Shown: positions 1 to 6,603, counted from the stretch's first letter. The stretch is 13,013 bases of DNA from Desulfobacteraceae bacterium (GCA_030638935.1 DAOWDR010000423.1:1-13013), one strand, 5' to 3'. Numbers and translations: made by a program. The notes: generated from the sequence alone by a model not told the origin.

Positions 1-537
1 AGAACCGAAGTCATTGACCAGGGGTGTGGCAAACACTTGGAGGCCTGCTTTATATTTGGCTCCATGGGACAATACTACCTTGATAAAAATATTGGGAGAG
101 AAATTTTAATTAATGAAGCCATTGAAGTACTCAAAAAATGTAGGGATGACGGACTGGTCACTCAGCCGGCAACTTCCCAGAACCCCTCGGGAATGTGCAA
201 TTGCTGTGGGGATTGCTGCGGTGTATTGGGGGCCATAAAAAAACATCCTGCGCCGGGAACCATTGTATTCTCAAATCATATCGTAAATGTTACCAACCAG
301 GATTGCACTGGATGCGAACTCTGCCTGGAAAGGTGCCAGATGGATGCCCTGTCTCTGAATGAAGACGGGGTGATTGAAATTTCAAAAAACCGGTGTATTG
401 GGTGCGGACTCTGTGTTACCACCTGCCCGGTTGAAACCCTCAAGCTCATTGACAAACCAAAAATGGAGCTGCGGATACCGCCTGCAAGCATGGGAGAACA
501 GATGATGGGGATGGCCAAAAGCAGAGGTATCTTATAA
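1..537 (+). CDS. 4Fe-4S dicluster ferredoxin-like protein, 5'-truncated by window edge
   Basis: The reading frame is open from base 1 to the TAA at 535-537, giving 178 visible residues; the true start lies before the window, and the TTG at 37 is internal. Visible cysteines fall in three groups: C9 and C16 (GC-x6-C, probably the end of an N-terminal Cys motif), a dense CNCCGDCC group (C66-C73), and two classical clusters, C102/C105/C108/C112 and C132/C135/C138/C142. The last two are the CxxCxxCxxxC pattern of a bacterial 2[4Fe-4S] ferredoxin module. The layout resembles a family of roughly 350-380 residues in sulfate reducers and other anaerobes, with a winged-helix-like N-terminal half followed by Cys-rich and ferredoxin parts; that resemblance is from memory. 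It is likely cytoplasmic, with no membrane segment in the visible part. Its electron partner is unknown and nothing in the window defines one. Confidence 0.85.
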   Translation, partial: RTEVIDQGCGKHLEACFIFGSMGQYYLDKNIGREILINEAIEVLKKCRDDGLVTQPATSQNPSGMCNCCGDCCGVLGAIKKHPAPGTIVFSNHIVNVTNQDCTGCELCLERCQMDALSLNEDGVIEISKNRCIGCGLCVTTCPVETLKLIDKPKMELRIPPASMGEQMMGMAKSRGIL

Positions 538-546
538 AGCCCACAC

Positions 547-585
547 ATATATATTGGAACTATGGGGGGAAAATATATTTTTTTT
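547..585 (+). terminator. Weak A/T-only stem followed by a T run, possible terminator
   Basis: Just after the ferredoxin-like gene, ATATATT can pair with AATATAT at 572-578 across a loop of about 19 bases, and a run of eight T follows (578-585). The stem has no G-C pairs and the loop is long, so termination here is only a possibility. No better terminator is visible between this gene and the next one. Confidence 0.25.
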
Positions 586-607
586 AAGGGATGGCAAACA
601 ATTTTCC

Positions 608-637
608 TTGACTGGCCATGGGTAAGAATATTACAAT
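608..637 (+). promoter_or_regulatory. Sigma-70-like promoter for the universal stress protein gene
   Basis: TTGACT (608-613) and TACAAT (632-637) are each one base from consensus and are separated by 18 bases. Transcription would start near 644, leaving a leader of about 165 bases before the ATG at 810. No obvious riboswitch-like fold was seen in that leader. Confidence 0.45.
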
Positions 638-809
638 TTAAGTAAGTTGAAATCAAATTCACTATTCATTTCTCCTGGCAATTGTCAATGCATTGTCCCT
701 GGTCTGCCGGAGATTCCATCTCCATACTTAATTGTGCATTAATTTTCTCTGGTCGGTCTTTTTTATAAAAGTGTGTGCGGTATAAACCATTTTTTAAAGG
801 AGGAGAATT

Positions 810-1793
810 ATGAGAATCCAACCAAAAAAAATCATCTGTGCCGTTGATTTTTCTGATTTTTCCCATCTTATCCTGTCCTACGGCAGAGCCCTGGCCTCGG
901 AGTTCCACGCCAGGCTCTATGTTTGTCATATCCTATCGGACATGGTGATGCTGTCCAGTCATGGACAAGCCTATATTGCCTCGAACAAGGTTGCAGAGGA
1001 ACGATTGGAAAATGCAAAAGCCATCCTAGGGGACCTGGTTAAAAAACATGGAGTAGATGCCCAAATTATTGTATCCCTGGGCCACCCGGCCGATGAGATT
1101 ACACAAATCGTTCAGGAAAAAAATATTGATCTTGTCATTGCAGCCACCCACGGCGGCTCCGGAATCAAACGGTTTTTAATTGGTTCGGTCACAGATCGTC
1201 TGGTCAAAACCCTTACCTGTCCGCTTCTGGTGCTCCATACCCAGAAGGATCACCCCTCCTTTCCTGATCTTTTCAGGATTCCCCTTGGACGAATCATTGT
1301 GGGGTGCGATTTTTCCCAGGAGTCTGATCTGGCCTTTGAATATGGACTGAGCCTGGCCCAGGAATTCCAGGCGGAACTGCATCTGGTCCATGTGATAAAA
1401 CCGGCAAAACATATTGAACTGACCACTGCGGATTATATGAAAATCCAGGAAGGGGATTACCTGGGGTGGAACCAATCTGATCTTTTAGAGCTACAGGAAA
1501 AAACCAAGGAGGAGGAATGGGAGAGAAGAAGCAGTCTATTAAGCGGCATTGAGCGAAGGCTTTCCCAAATGGTGCCCGAAGAAAGCCGTAATTGGTGCAC
1601 ACCGGTAATCACCCTGCTCGAAGGGCAACCCTACAATGAATTGATCCATTATGCCGAAATAAAAAAAATGGACATGATTGTGCTGGGGGTCCATGGCCAC
1701 AGTCTTCTGGAACAATTTTTAGTGGGTTCCACAACAGACCGGGTCATAAGCCGTGCTGCCTGTCCGGTTCTAGCGGTCCGCAAGCTGCCCTAA
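810..1793 (+). CDS. Tandem-domain universal stress protein (UspA family)
   Basis: This 327-residue protein carries two UspA domains, roughly residues 6-145 and 160-326. The second has the complete nucleotide-binding signature G-2x-G-9x-G-S (G293, G296, G306, S307). The first has the same pattern except that the leading Gly is Ala (A112, G115, G125, S126), which is common in the family. ATP binding is therefore likely, at least in domain 2. Both domains end in the typical CP-[LV]-L-[AV] strand. The start is well fixed by a strong AAAGGAGGAG ribosome site (796-805) six bases before the ATG. Tandem Usps are cytoplasmic stress proteins; the specific stress cannot be read from sequence. It appears monocistronic, with its own promoter and 126 bases before the next gene. 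Confidence 0.93.
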   Translation: MRIQPKKIICAVDFSDFSHLILSYGRALASEFHARLYVCHILSDMVMLSSHGQAYIASNKVAEERLENAKAILGDLVKKHGVDAQIIVSLGHPADEITQIVQEKNIDLVIAATHGGSGIKRFLIGSVTDRLVKTLTCPLLVLHTQKDHPSFPDLFRIPLGRIIVGCDFSQESDLAFEYGLSLAQEFQAELHLVHVIKPAKHIELTTADYMKIQEGDYLGWNQSDLLELQEKTKEEEWERRSSLLSGIERRLSQMVPEESRNWCTPVITLLEGQPYNELIHYAEIKKMDMIVLGVHGHSLLEQFLVGSTTDRVISRAACPVLAVRKLP

Positions 1794-1881
1794 GCATAAA
1801 AGCTAAGCCGGCCACATAAAAAGCTGTTCAAACCATTCTCTTTCGGCTGTAAAAATGATATATTTGCCAGAATCTTTACAG

Positions 1882-1899
1882 AAAATAAAAATTTATTTT
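1882..1899. repeat. A/T-only perfect inverted repeat upstream of the MetE-like gene
   Basis: AAAATAAA and TTTATTTT form 8-base arms around two A residues, 20 bases before the start codon. It could be an operator or a weak RNA hairpin close to the ribosome site, but A/T-only palindromes also arise by chance. I see no convincing promoter pair between 1794 and 1881; TATATT at 1859-1864 is a lone -10-like match. Confidence 0.25.
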
Positions 1900-1919
1900 A
1901 AGGATACAAGGCATATTTC

Positions 1920-2984
1920 ATGACATCATTTAAAGCAAACGGACTCCCCCTTCTGGTCGGCAGTCTTCCCATGGACGATCACAAGGCAGCAGCAAAGCTT
2001 GTGATGGAGCATACCCCGCAAATCCCTTTATGGGTTCAACTGCCCCTATTCAGGGAAGAGGGCATGATCAACCAGTTTCTTACCGGACTCCCCGGACTCA
2101 CGGTCAAAAATGGCAAACACTTTCTGGACACCCAGAAAATTAATTTTGATGACGAATTTTTGGCTTTTTTTGAAGATTATCTTGCCCTGTCCCAACCAGG
2201 GTCTGACCTGGATGGTTCCCGGTTTGCCTTTTCAAGTGAAACCGGGAAAGGTTTTTCTGAATTTTTAAATCAGGTGGATAACAAGAAAGGCTCATTTATT
2301 GCTCTCAAGGGGCAGGTCACCGGCCCCATCACCTTTGGCACAAGTGTCAAGGATGAAGAGGATAAGGACATTTTTTACAATGACCAGTTAAGGGATGCTG
2401 CTGTCAAAAAACTGGCCCTCAACGCCAGGTGGCAGGCAAAGGCCATGGCAGAACGCGGGGCTGTGCCTATTATTTTCCTGGATGAACCGGCCCTGGCCGG
2501 GTTTGGTACATCTGCCTATATCACCATTTCCAAGGAAGATGTCATTGAAAGCATTGAAGAGATTGTCCGGGAAATCCATGGGGAAAAAGGCCTTGCAGGG
2601 GTCCATGTCTGTGCAAATACAGAATGGGACATGCTCCTTGGATCAAACATTGATATCATCAGTTTTGATGCCTTTTCCTTTTTTGATAAATTCATTCTTT
2701 ATCCGGAAATGATAAAGGACTATTTAAATAGGGGCAAGATCCTGGCCTTTGGTATTGTCCCGACTGCCGATGCCCAAACCATTGCCAAACAGACCACCAA
2801 GGGTCTGGTGGAAAAATTTGAGGGCCAGGTAGCTCAATTGATGACCCTGGGGTTTGATAGAAAAACCATTATTGAGCAGGCCTTTATTACCCCCAGCTGT
2901 GGAACGGGCTCCATTGATTTTGAATCTGCCAAAAGAGTATTGCAGTTGACAAAACAAGTTGCTGCCGCTGTCCAGGCAAAATAA
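1920..2984 (+). CDS. Core MetE-like cobalamin-independent-type methionine synthase without folate-binding N-terminal domain
   Basis: This 354-residue protein matches only the C-terminal catalytic barrel of MetE; E. coli MetE is about 750 residues. Zinc/homocysteine-site counterparts are visible: H229-x-C231 in VHVCANTEW, C327 in ITPSCGTG, and the DEPAL motif at 188-192. At the position of the fourth MetE zinc ligand (Glu665 in E. coli, in VITIE) this protein has Asp250 in ISFDAF. It most likely transfers a methyl group to homocysteine to form methionine in the cytoplasm. Because the folate-binding half is absent, the donor is probably a corrinoid protein rather than methyl-folate, as proposed for the folate-independent core-MetE (Mes) families of anaerobes. 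No corrinoid protein is encoded in the window. The start is ATG with AAGG (1908-1911) eight bases upstream. A strong terminator follows directly. Another methyltransferase role within the MetE/UroD superfamily is possible. Confidence 0.82.
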   Translation: MTSFKANGLPLLVGSLPMDDHKAAAKLVMEHTPQIPLWVQLPLFREEGMINQFLTGLPGLTVKNGKHFLDTQKINFDDEFLAFFEDYLALSQPGSDLDGSRFAFSSETGKGFSEFLNQVDNKKGSFIALKGQVTGPITFGTSVKDEEDKDIFYNDQLRDAAVKKLALNARWQAKAMAERGAVPIIFLDEPALAGFGTSAYITISKEDVIESIEEIVREIHGEKGLAGVHVCANTEWDMLLGSNIDIISFDAFSFFDKFILYPEMIKDYLNRGKILAFGIVPTADAQTIAKQTTKGLVEKFEGQVAQLMTLGFDRKTIIEQAFITPSCGTGSIDFESAKRVLQLTKQVAAAVQAK

Positions 2985-3000
2985 AAACCATTTGTTAAAT

Positions 3001-3034
3001 AAAAAAGTTCTGCGCCCTGGTGCAGAACTTTTTT
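3001..3034. terminator. Strong bidirectional rho-independent terminator
   Basis: AAGTTCTGC (3005-3013) pairs perfectly with GCAGAACTT (3022-3030) around an 8-base loop. An A run leads in (3001-3006) and a T run leads out (3029-3035), so the structure works on both strands. It separates the MetE-like gene (plus) from the transglutaminase-like gene (minus), whose stop codon at 3034-3036 lies at the edge of the T run. Confidence 0.92.
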
Positions 3035-3702
3035 TATTGGTTCTCCTCCAGGGCTTGTGTTGAGAAGTCCTGGGTATTTCGATCAAGAAGTTCAAAATAC
3101 CGGGGATATGCCTTAATGCACTCGGCCATGATATGCTCCCAGGGCAGGTCGGTAAAACTGCCGTGGTCAACCACATATTCCATGTGCTGATTTCCCCCCA
3201 TATCAAAAGGGTGGAAAATGGAATCATTTATGCCGTCAAACTCCAGGGGCCGCACATTAAAATTTTGGCATAGACTCAGGTTAAAGGCCGGAGTAGCCTT
3301 CACCCATTTTCCATTGAGATAAATTTCCGAGTACCCGTGCCAGACAAAAAGGTCGGTCCCCATCATTTCCCGAAGTTTTTTTGTGTTCAAATGGTTTTTC
3401 ACATCGGCAAACCCCAGTCGGGCAGGTATACCCTGGCTCCTGGCACAGGCGGTCAGAAGCACGGCCTTGGCCACACAATACCCCTCCCCTTTTTTTAATA
3501 TATGGCTGGCCTTCATTGCAGATTTTGCGGGTTCAATGCTGAAGGGGTTGTACCTGATTTTGTCCCGGACAGCATAATAAAGTTTCAAAGCTTTGTCCAG
3601 ATCACTTGCCTGGCCGTTGCAGGCAAGGCTTGCAAAACTGTTGATCTCGGGGTGGTCCTTGTCAATATAATAGGTGGCTAAAAGATTAGATTCCATTGCC
3701 AT
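3034..3702 (-). CDS. Transglutaminase-like (papain-fold) protein
   Basis: The protein is 222 residues. A transglutaminase-core domain is recognisable: Cys76 in GEGYCVAKAVLL is the nucleophile position, and His122 in VWHGYSEIYLNGKW is the catalytic His. The usual third residue (Asp in W-x-P-V-D-P-T) is replaced: the segment reads WVKATPAF, with Thr137 at that place. I have no basis to name a substrate. Members of this superfamily act as cysteine proteases, peptide-modifying enzymes or transglutaminases. No signal peptide or membrane segment is visible, so it is probably cytoplasmic. Two in-frame ATGs compete: AGGAG lies 4 bases before the first (3702) and 10 bases before the second (3696). Either is possible and the product differs by two residues. 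It has its own minus-strand promoter and is monocistronic. Confidence 0.85.
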   Translation of the reverse strand: MAMESNLLATYYIDKDHPEINSFASLACNGQASDLDKALKLYYAVRDKIRYNPFSIEPAKSAMKASHILKKGEGYCVAKAVLLTACARSQGIPARLGFADVKNHLNTKKLREMMGTDLFVWHGYSEIYLNGKWVKATPAFNLSLCQNFNVRPLEFDGINDSIFHPFDMGGNQHMEYVVDHGSFTDLPWEHIMAECIKAYPRYFELLDRNTQDFSTQALEENQ

Positions 3703-3753
3703 GCCGCTCCTGTTGCATAGTTTATCATTGTTTCACATTTCCAGACAAACTTT

Positions 3754-3782
3754 TTTATACCCATTGTGCCGAATTAAATCAA
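3754..3782 (-). promoter_or_regulatory. Sigma-70-like promoter for the transglutaminase-like gene
   Basis: On the minus strand TTGATT (3782-3777) is followed after 17 bases by TATAAA (3759-3754). The start would be near 3747, about 45 bases before the ATG at 3702. The ACAC-N4-GTGT element at 3803-3814 is centred about 61.5 bases upstream of that start, so it could also act on this promoter. Confidence 0.5.
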
Positions 3783-3802
3783 TGCAGCATTTTTGTATCT
3801 AG

Positions 3803-3814
3803 ACACATAAGTGT
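3803..3814. promoter_or_regulatory. ACAC-N4-GTGT inverted repeat, candidate activator site (copy 1)
   Basis: ACACATAAGTGT is a 4-4-4 inverted repeat in the divergent intergenic region. Relative to the putative sigma-54 start near 3918 it lies about 104-115 bases upstream, a usual place for an enhancer-binding protein. The only other ACAC-N4-GTGT that I found by reading the window is at 6604-6615, upstream of the sigma-54 activator gene. Confidence 0.4.
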
Positions 3815-3848
3815 TCCACTCCATGAGACAAACACAGGACAGATCACG

Positions 3849-3860
3849 CCCTGGCCAGGG
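3849..3860. repeat. Perfect 12-base palindrome CCCTGGCCAGGG
   Basis: A perfect GC-rich palindrome in an otherwise A/T-rich region, about 31 bases upstream of the -24 element of the sigma-54-like promoter. It could be a protein-binding site, but no second copy was noticed. Confidence 0.3.
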
Positions 3861-3890
3861 AGATGGGAAAAGTTTTTCGCCATTTGGAGA

Positions 3891-3907
3891 TTGGCATGCT
3901 TTATGCT
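3891..3907 (+). promoter_or_regulatory. Sigma-54 (-24/-12) type promoter for the DVU0298-type gene
   Basis: The element reads TTGGCATG, four bases, then ATGCT, against the consensus YTGGCACG-N4-TTGCW: 7 of 8 and 4 of 5 matches. The diagnostic GG (3893-3894) and GC (3905-3906) are present with exactly ten bases between them. The start would be near 3918, about 55 bases before the ATG at 3973. A sigma-70 reading is also possible (TTGGCA at 3891, CATAAT at 3912) but its 15-base spacer is short. Confidence 0.5.
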
Positions 3908-3972
3908 TTTTCATAATTTTAATTGTAGATCCCGTTAGCATAACCAAACACCCAACCACGGGCAGGTGTCCC

Positions 3973-4665
3973 ATGACAAAACCATATGGCAGACGAACCA
4001 GAAAAAAAGTTAATGAAATCCTCAGGGGATCGCTTCAAATGGAGGCTTTAACACTTCTTGAACTTATCCCGGATGAACAATTGATTGGGCATCTTTTCTC
4101 CCATTTTTATGTAAATGACGAACTGATAAAATTCAGGAGTATTACAGCCATGGGGGAACTGGGGCTTAGGCTTGCCACAAAACAAATGGAAAAGGCAAGA
4201 ATATTGATGCGGCGGATCATGTGGAACCTGAATGATGAATCCGGGGGCATTGGCTGGGGGTCGCCCGAAGCCATGGGACAAATTTTATGCAAAAGTCCGG
4301 AGCTGGCCATGGAGTTTAAATCCATTTTGTTTTCATACCTGGATCCCAAGGGGAATTTTATAGAGCACCATGCACTTCAAAGGGGAGTATTGTGGGGAAT
4401 TGGAACCTATCTGAAAGCTGAACCCCATAAGTTAAATGATACCATCAAGGGATTGATTTTCTCCCACCTTCACTCATTTGACCCTATCAAACGGGGATAT
4501 GCCATCCGGGCTCTGATCAATGCGGGCAGCTTCAACTCCAGTATTGTGCCGGAACACATTCTGACTGATTCTGAACAAATTGACGTTTTTAATGGCTGGA
4601 ATTTTGTAACAACCCCTATCTGTGACATTGCCCATGCCAGTGATGTCAAAAAAGTAATTGCCTGA
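3973..4665 (+). CDS. DVU0298-type HEAT-repeat-like protein
   Basis: This 230-residue protein is made of helical segments that look like irregular HEAT-type repeats. A conserved-looking core reads WNLNDESGGIGWGSPEAMG (84-102), and the remainder has alternating helices with paired small and hydrophobic residues. It resembles the DVU0298 family known from Desulfovibrio and relatives; the biochemical role of that family is unknown to me. No signal peptide, membrane segment or Cys-rich motif is present, so it is probably cytoplasmic and may be a protein-binding scaffold. The frame stays open upstream to a GTG at 3811, but that extension is low-complexity, has no ribosome site and covers the putative promoter, so I start at ATG 3973. 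The ribosome site there is weak (GGGCAGG). A sigma-54-like promoter lies upstream. Confidence 0.75.
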   Translation: MTKPYGRRTRKKVNEILRGSLQMEALTLLELIPDEQLIGHLFSHFYVNDELIKFRSITAMGELGLRLATKQMEKARILMRRIMWNLNDESGGIGWGSPEAMGQILCKSPELAMEFKSILFSYLDPKGNFIEHHALQRGVLWGIGTYLKAEPHKLNDTIKGLIFSHLHSFDPIKRGYAIRALINAGSFNSSIVPEHILTDSEQIDVFNGWNFVTTPICDIAHASDVKKVIA

Positions 4666-4686
4666 TTTTTCCATAAAATTAAAACA

Positions 4687-4703
4687 CTGGCACAATAGTT
4701 GTA
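4687..4703 (+). promoter_or_regulatory. Imperfect sigma-54-like element upstream of the rubrerythrin operon
   Basis: CTGGCACA, four bases, then TTGTA: 7 of 8 and 4 of 5 matches to YTGGCACG-N4-TTGCW. The -24 half is very good, but the -12 GC is GT, which normally weakens sigma-54 binding. It sits 22 bases after the DVU0298-type gene and 78 bases before the small protein gene. No clear sigma-70 pair was found in this gap. Confidence 0.3.
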
Positions 4704-4780
4704 TTATGAAAGCCAGAAGACAAATTAATTTGGCCTTGTATGTGCGAAATCATGGAAAAGGATCATGAAAGAGAAGACTT

Positions 4781-5011
4781 ATGCTTAAAAAAAAATGTGA
4801 TAAAAACATTGCACGGACCATTGAACTGGCTAATCAGATGATAAAGCTTGCTCAAACCGGTTACGAGCAACAGGAAGACCCAGGATGCGGAGTATTGTAT
4901 GGTATCCTTCTGGATTCCGGTTATAAGCTTCTCGATCTGGCCCAAAAGGAAAAGCATGCACATATTCAAAAAGGCTGGTGGGACAACAATATTAACAAGG
5001 AGATGATTTAA
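4781..5011 (+). CDS. Small conserved-looking helical protein coupled to rubrerythrin
   Basis: This 76-residue protein has no function I can assign. It is mostly helical and charged, with a central motif [19 protein letters not shown] (about residues 33-51) and a C-terminal [13 protein letters not shown] recall similar small proteins beside rubrerythrin-type genes in Desulfobacterota, but only from memory. Cysteines are at positions 6 and 35, with histidines near the C-terminus, so a metal or redox contact is possible but unproven. Its TAA (5009-5011) shares one base with the rubrerythrin ATG (TAATG), which implies translational coupling and makes a role with rubrerythrin likely. The start has AAAGAGAAG (4768-4776) upstream. 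A run of nine A follows the second codon. Confidence 0.8.
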   Translation: MLKKKCDKNIARTIELANQMIKLAQTGYEQQEDPGCGVLYGILLDSGYKLLDLAQKEKHAHIQKGWWDNNINKEMI

Positions 5012-5550
5012 TGAAGACCTATGTATGTTCAGTTTGTGGTTATTCTATTGAAGGTGATGATGCACCTGAAAAATGCCCCCAGTGCGGCGCTGGCAAATCA
5101 AAATTTTCTGTCCAGGAAGGAGATCTTGTCTGGGCCGATACCCATACCATTGGCGTAGCCCAGGGGGTTGACAGCGAAATACTCCAGGGACTTAAAGACA
5201 ATTTCATGGGAGAATGCACGGAAGTTGGTATGTACCTTGCCATGAGTCGCCAGGCAGATCGGGAGGGTTATCCTGAAGTGGCAGAAGCTTACAAACGGAT
5301 TGCATTTGAAGAAGCAGAGCATGCAGCAAAATTTGCAGAGCTTCTGGGTGAAGTGGTAGAAGCTGATACCAAGGCAAATCTTACTGCCAGGGTTATGGCC
5401 GAATATGGTGCCTGCAAAGGGAAGAAAGAGATTGCCGTCAAAGCCAAGGAACTGGGATATGACGCCATCCATGATACAGTCCATGAAATGTGCAAGGATG
5501 AAGCACGGCACGGCATGGCATTTAAAGGACTGCTCGACCGTTTTTTTTAA
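5011..5550 (+). CDS. Reverse rubrerythrin (N-terminal rubredoxin plus diiron domain)
   Basis: The protein is 179 residues. An N-terminal rubredoxin-type iron site (C6, C9, C22, C25 in CSVCG and CPQCG) precedes a ferritin-like four-helix domain. Likely diiron ligands are E68/E71, E101/E103-H104 in FEEAEH, E131, and E164-H167 in DEARH. The rubredoxin-first order marks the reverse rubrerythrins, which reduce hydrogen peroxide, and in some anaerobes also oxygen, to water with electrons from NAD(P)H via reductases and rubredoxin. It is expected to be a soluble cytoplasmic detoxification enzyme. The ribosome site is AAGGAG (4997-5002), eight bases before the ATG, inside the preceding small gene. 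A ferredoxin gene follows 19 bases later, and together the three genes look like one oxidative-stress operon. Confidence 0.93.
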   Translation: MKTYVCSVCGYSIEGDDAPEKCPQCGAGKSKFSVQEGDLVWADTHTIGVAQGVDSEILQGLKDNFMGECTEVGMYLAMSRQADREGYPEVAEAYKRIAFEEAEHAAKFAELLGEVVEADTKANLTARVMAEYGACKGKKEIAVKAKELGYDAIHDTVHEMCKDEARHGMAFKGLLDRFF

Positions 5551-5569
5551 ATAAAGGGCATATGCACCC

Positions 5570-5755
5570 ATGAAAATACCTGTTTTTGATATGGCTGAGT
5601 GCATACTTTGTGAAATCTGCGTCGAGCTGGCACCCCATGGGTTCCGGATAAACGACGCAGGTTTTGTAGAGGTATTGCCCCTGGATGATTATTCGGACGA
5701 AGATATCCATGAGGCAATAAAAAACTGCCCCAAGGATTGTATTACCTGGGAATAA
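5570..5755 (+). CDS. Small mono-cluster [4Fe-4S] ferredoxin
   Basis: This 61-residue acidic protein has C11, C14 and C17 near the N-terminus and C53-Pro near the C-terminus, the ligand spacing of single-cluster ferredoxins of the Desulfovibrio/Thermotoga type; C57 is an extra cysteine. A second cluster motif is absent, in line with the short length. It is probably a cytoplasmic one-electron carrier. Its position 19 bases after reverse rubrerythrin suggests that it delivers electrons to that enzyme or its reductase, which is an inference. The start at 5570 has only a distant AAGG (about 5554-5557), so translation may partly depend on the upstream gene. No terminator is visible in the 25 bases before the convergent protease gene. 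Confidence 0.88.
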   Translation: MKIPVFDMAECILCEICVELAPHGFRINDAGFVEVLPLDDYSDEDIHEAIKNCPKDCITWE

Positions 5756-5780
5756 GTATCCCTTCTTTATGCCCTGGGTT

Positions 5781-6524
5781 TTATTCTTTCCAACGTATAA
5801 CCCTGTTCCCATAGTCAATGGTAAAACTAAACTGCTGTAAAAAATCCTGGCCCAGCAATCCCTGAAAATCTAAAGGAACACCCTTTTGCTCAAGCACCAT
5901 TATTTTAGGGGATTTTAATATCTTTGGACCCACTTTTATATGTTGAACATTCACAAGTTTTGTTCTCAGAATTCCGCCGCCGGCAACCATTACAGCGCTG
6001 GTTTCACCGGTATTGATATTCAATTGCTCTGCCACAAAGTGATTCACTGAGGTAATGGATGCACCCGTGTCCAACAGCAGCACGATGGTAACTTCTTTGT
6101 TGGAATATTTTATGGTCACCGGAACCAGAATCCTGTTCCTGGAAATGACTATTGGCGTTTTCAAGGCTTCCAGCCGCTTTTGCCTTTTTATCTCCTGCTC
6201 TTTTTTTCTTTCAGCTTCTTCCTGCTGCTCAAATCTTTCAAGATCGGCCCGGGTTTTCATTTTCAGTTTTTCGATTTCTTCTTGCTCCTGCCGGATCAAT
6301 TCATCTTTCTGTTCTTCATTGAGGTGATCATATCTTTCCTTGTGAACTTTTGTTTTGTCCGTCTGAAGGTTAGGGACCAAAGACAAATCGTCCGTAAAGG
6401 TTTTTACATTATTTTTGTCAATATATTCATAGAATTCACTTTTCAAAGGGACAGGGTTCAGCCATAAAAAAACCAGAAACAGGAGAAATGAATACTTTTT
6501 AAAACTTACCATGGAAAAGATCAT
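5781..6524 (-). CDS. Exported retropepsin-like aspartic protease with DUF4124-like and coiled-coil segments
   Basis: With the start at ATG 6524 the protein is 247 residues. It begins with a Lys-containing n-region and a hydrophobic core (residues 11-21, YSFLLFLVFLW), so it is probably secreted to the periplasm by Sec. Residues 31-50 (FYEYIDKNNVKTFTDDLSLV) look like a DUF4124-type segment. Residues about 65-120 are highly charged and should form a coiled coil. The C-terminal 120 residues are a single-domain pepsin-like fold: LLLDTGASITSV holds the catalytic D152-T-G, and GLLGQDFLQQFSFTIDY is the matching flap/dimer region. Such proteins act as dimers with one Asp from each chain; the substrate is unknown. 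The start is uncertain: TTG 6536, ATG 6524 and ATG 6512 are in frame and none has a good ribosome site. The ATG at 6512 would give the most standard signal peptide. Confidence 0.82.
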   Translation of the reverse strand: MIFSMVSFKKYSFLLFLVFLWLNPVPLKSEFYEYIDKNNVKTFTDDLSLVPNLQTDKTKVHKERYDHLNEEQKDELIRQEQEEIEKLKMKTRADLERFEQQEEAERKKEQEIKRQKRLEALKTPIVISRNRILVPVTIKYSNKEVTIVLLLDTGASITSVNHFVAEQLNINTGETSAVMVAGGGILRTKLVNVQHIKVGPKILKSPKIMVLEQKGVPLDFQGLLGQDFLQQFSFTIDYGNRVIRWKE

Positions 6525-6603
6525 ACAATATTTCAAATTAAAAACCGAGCACTATAATTTCTTCTCAGAGTATTGGATTTAATAAAAAAGCATTGCACCT
6601 GAT

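Noticed and set aside
677..693. TGGCAA with ATGCA upstream of the universal stress gene as a sigma-54 promoter
   Set aside because: The GG to GC distance is 11 bases instead of the required 10. The same spacing error excludes a candidate near 1810-1823.
2395..2712. 105-residue ORF overlapping the MetE-like gene in another frame
   Set aside because: It is an out-of-frame shadow of a gene with clear active-site motifs.
3811..3972. N-terminal extension of the DVU0298-type gene to a GTG at 3811
   Set aside because: The 54 extra residues look non-coding, there is no ribosome site, and the region holds the promoter elements.
4706..4768. 20-codon ORF that could be a leader peptide before the rubrerythrin operon
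   Set aside because: It lacks a ribosome site, has no run of regulatory codons, and starts about where transcription would begin.
4786..4794. Run of nine A after the start of the 76-residue gene, possible slippage or frameshift site
   Set aside because: The gene reads intact in one frame; nothing indicates use of another frame.
5098..5604. 168-residue open frame on the minus strand opposite rubrerythrin
   Set aside because: It lies antisense to a well-supported reverse rubrerythrin, has no domain signature and no ribosome site.
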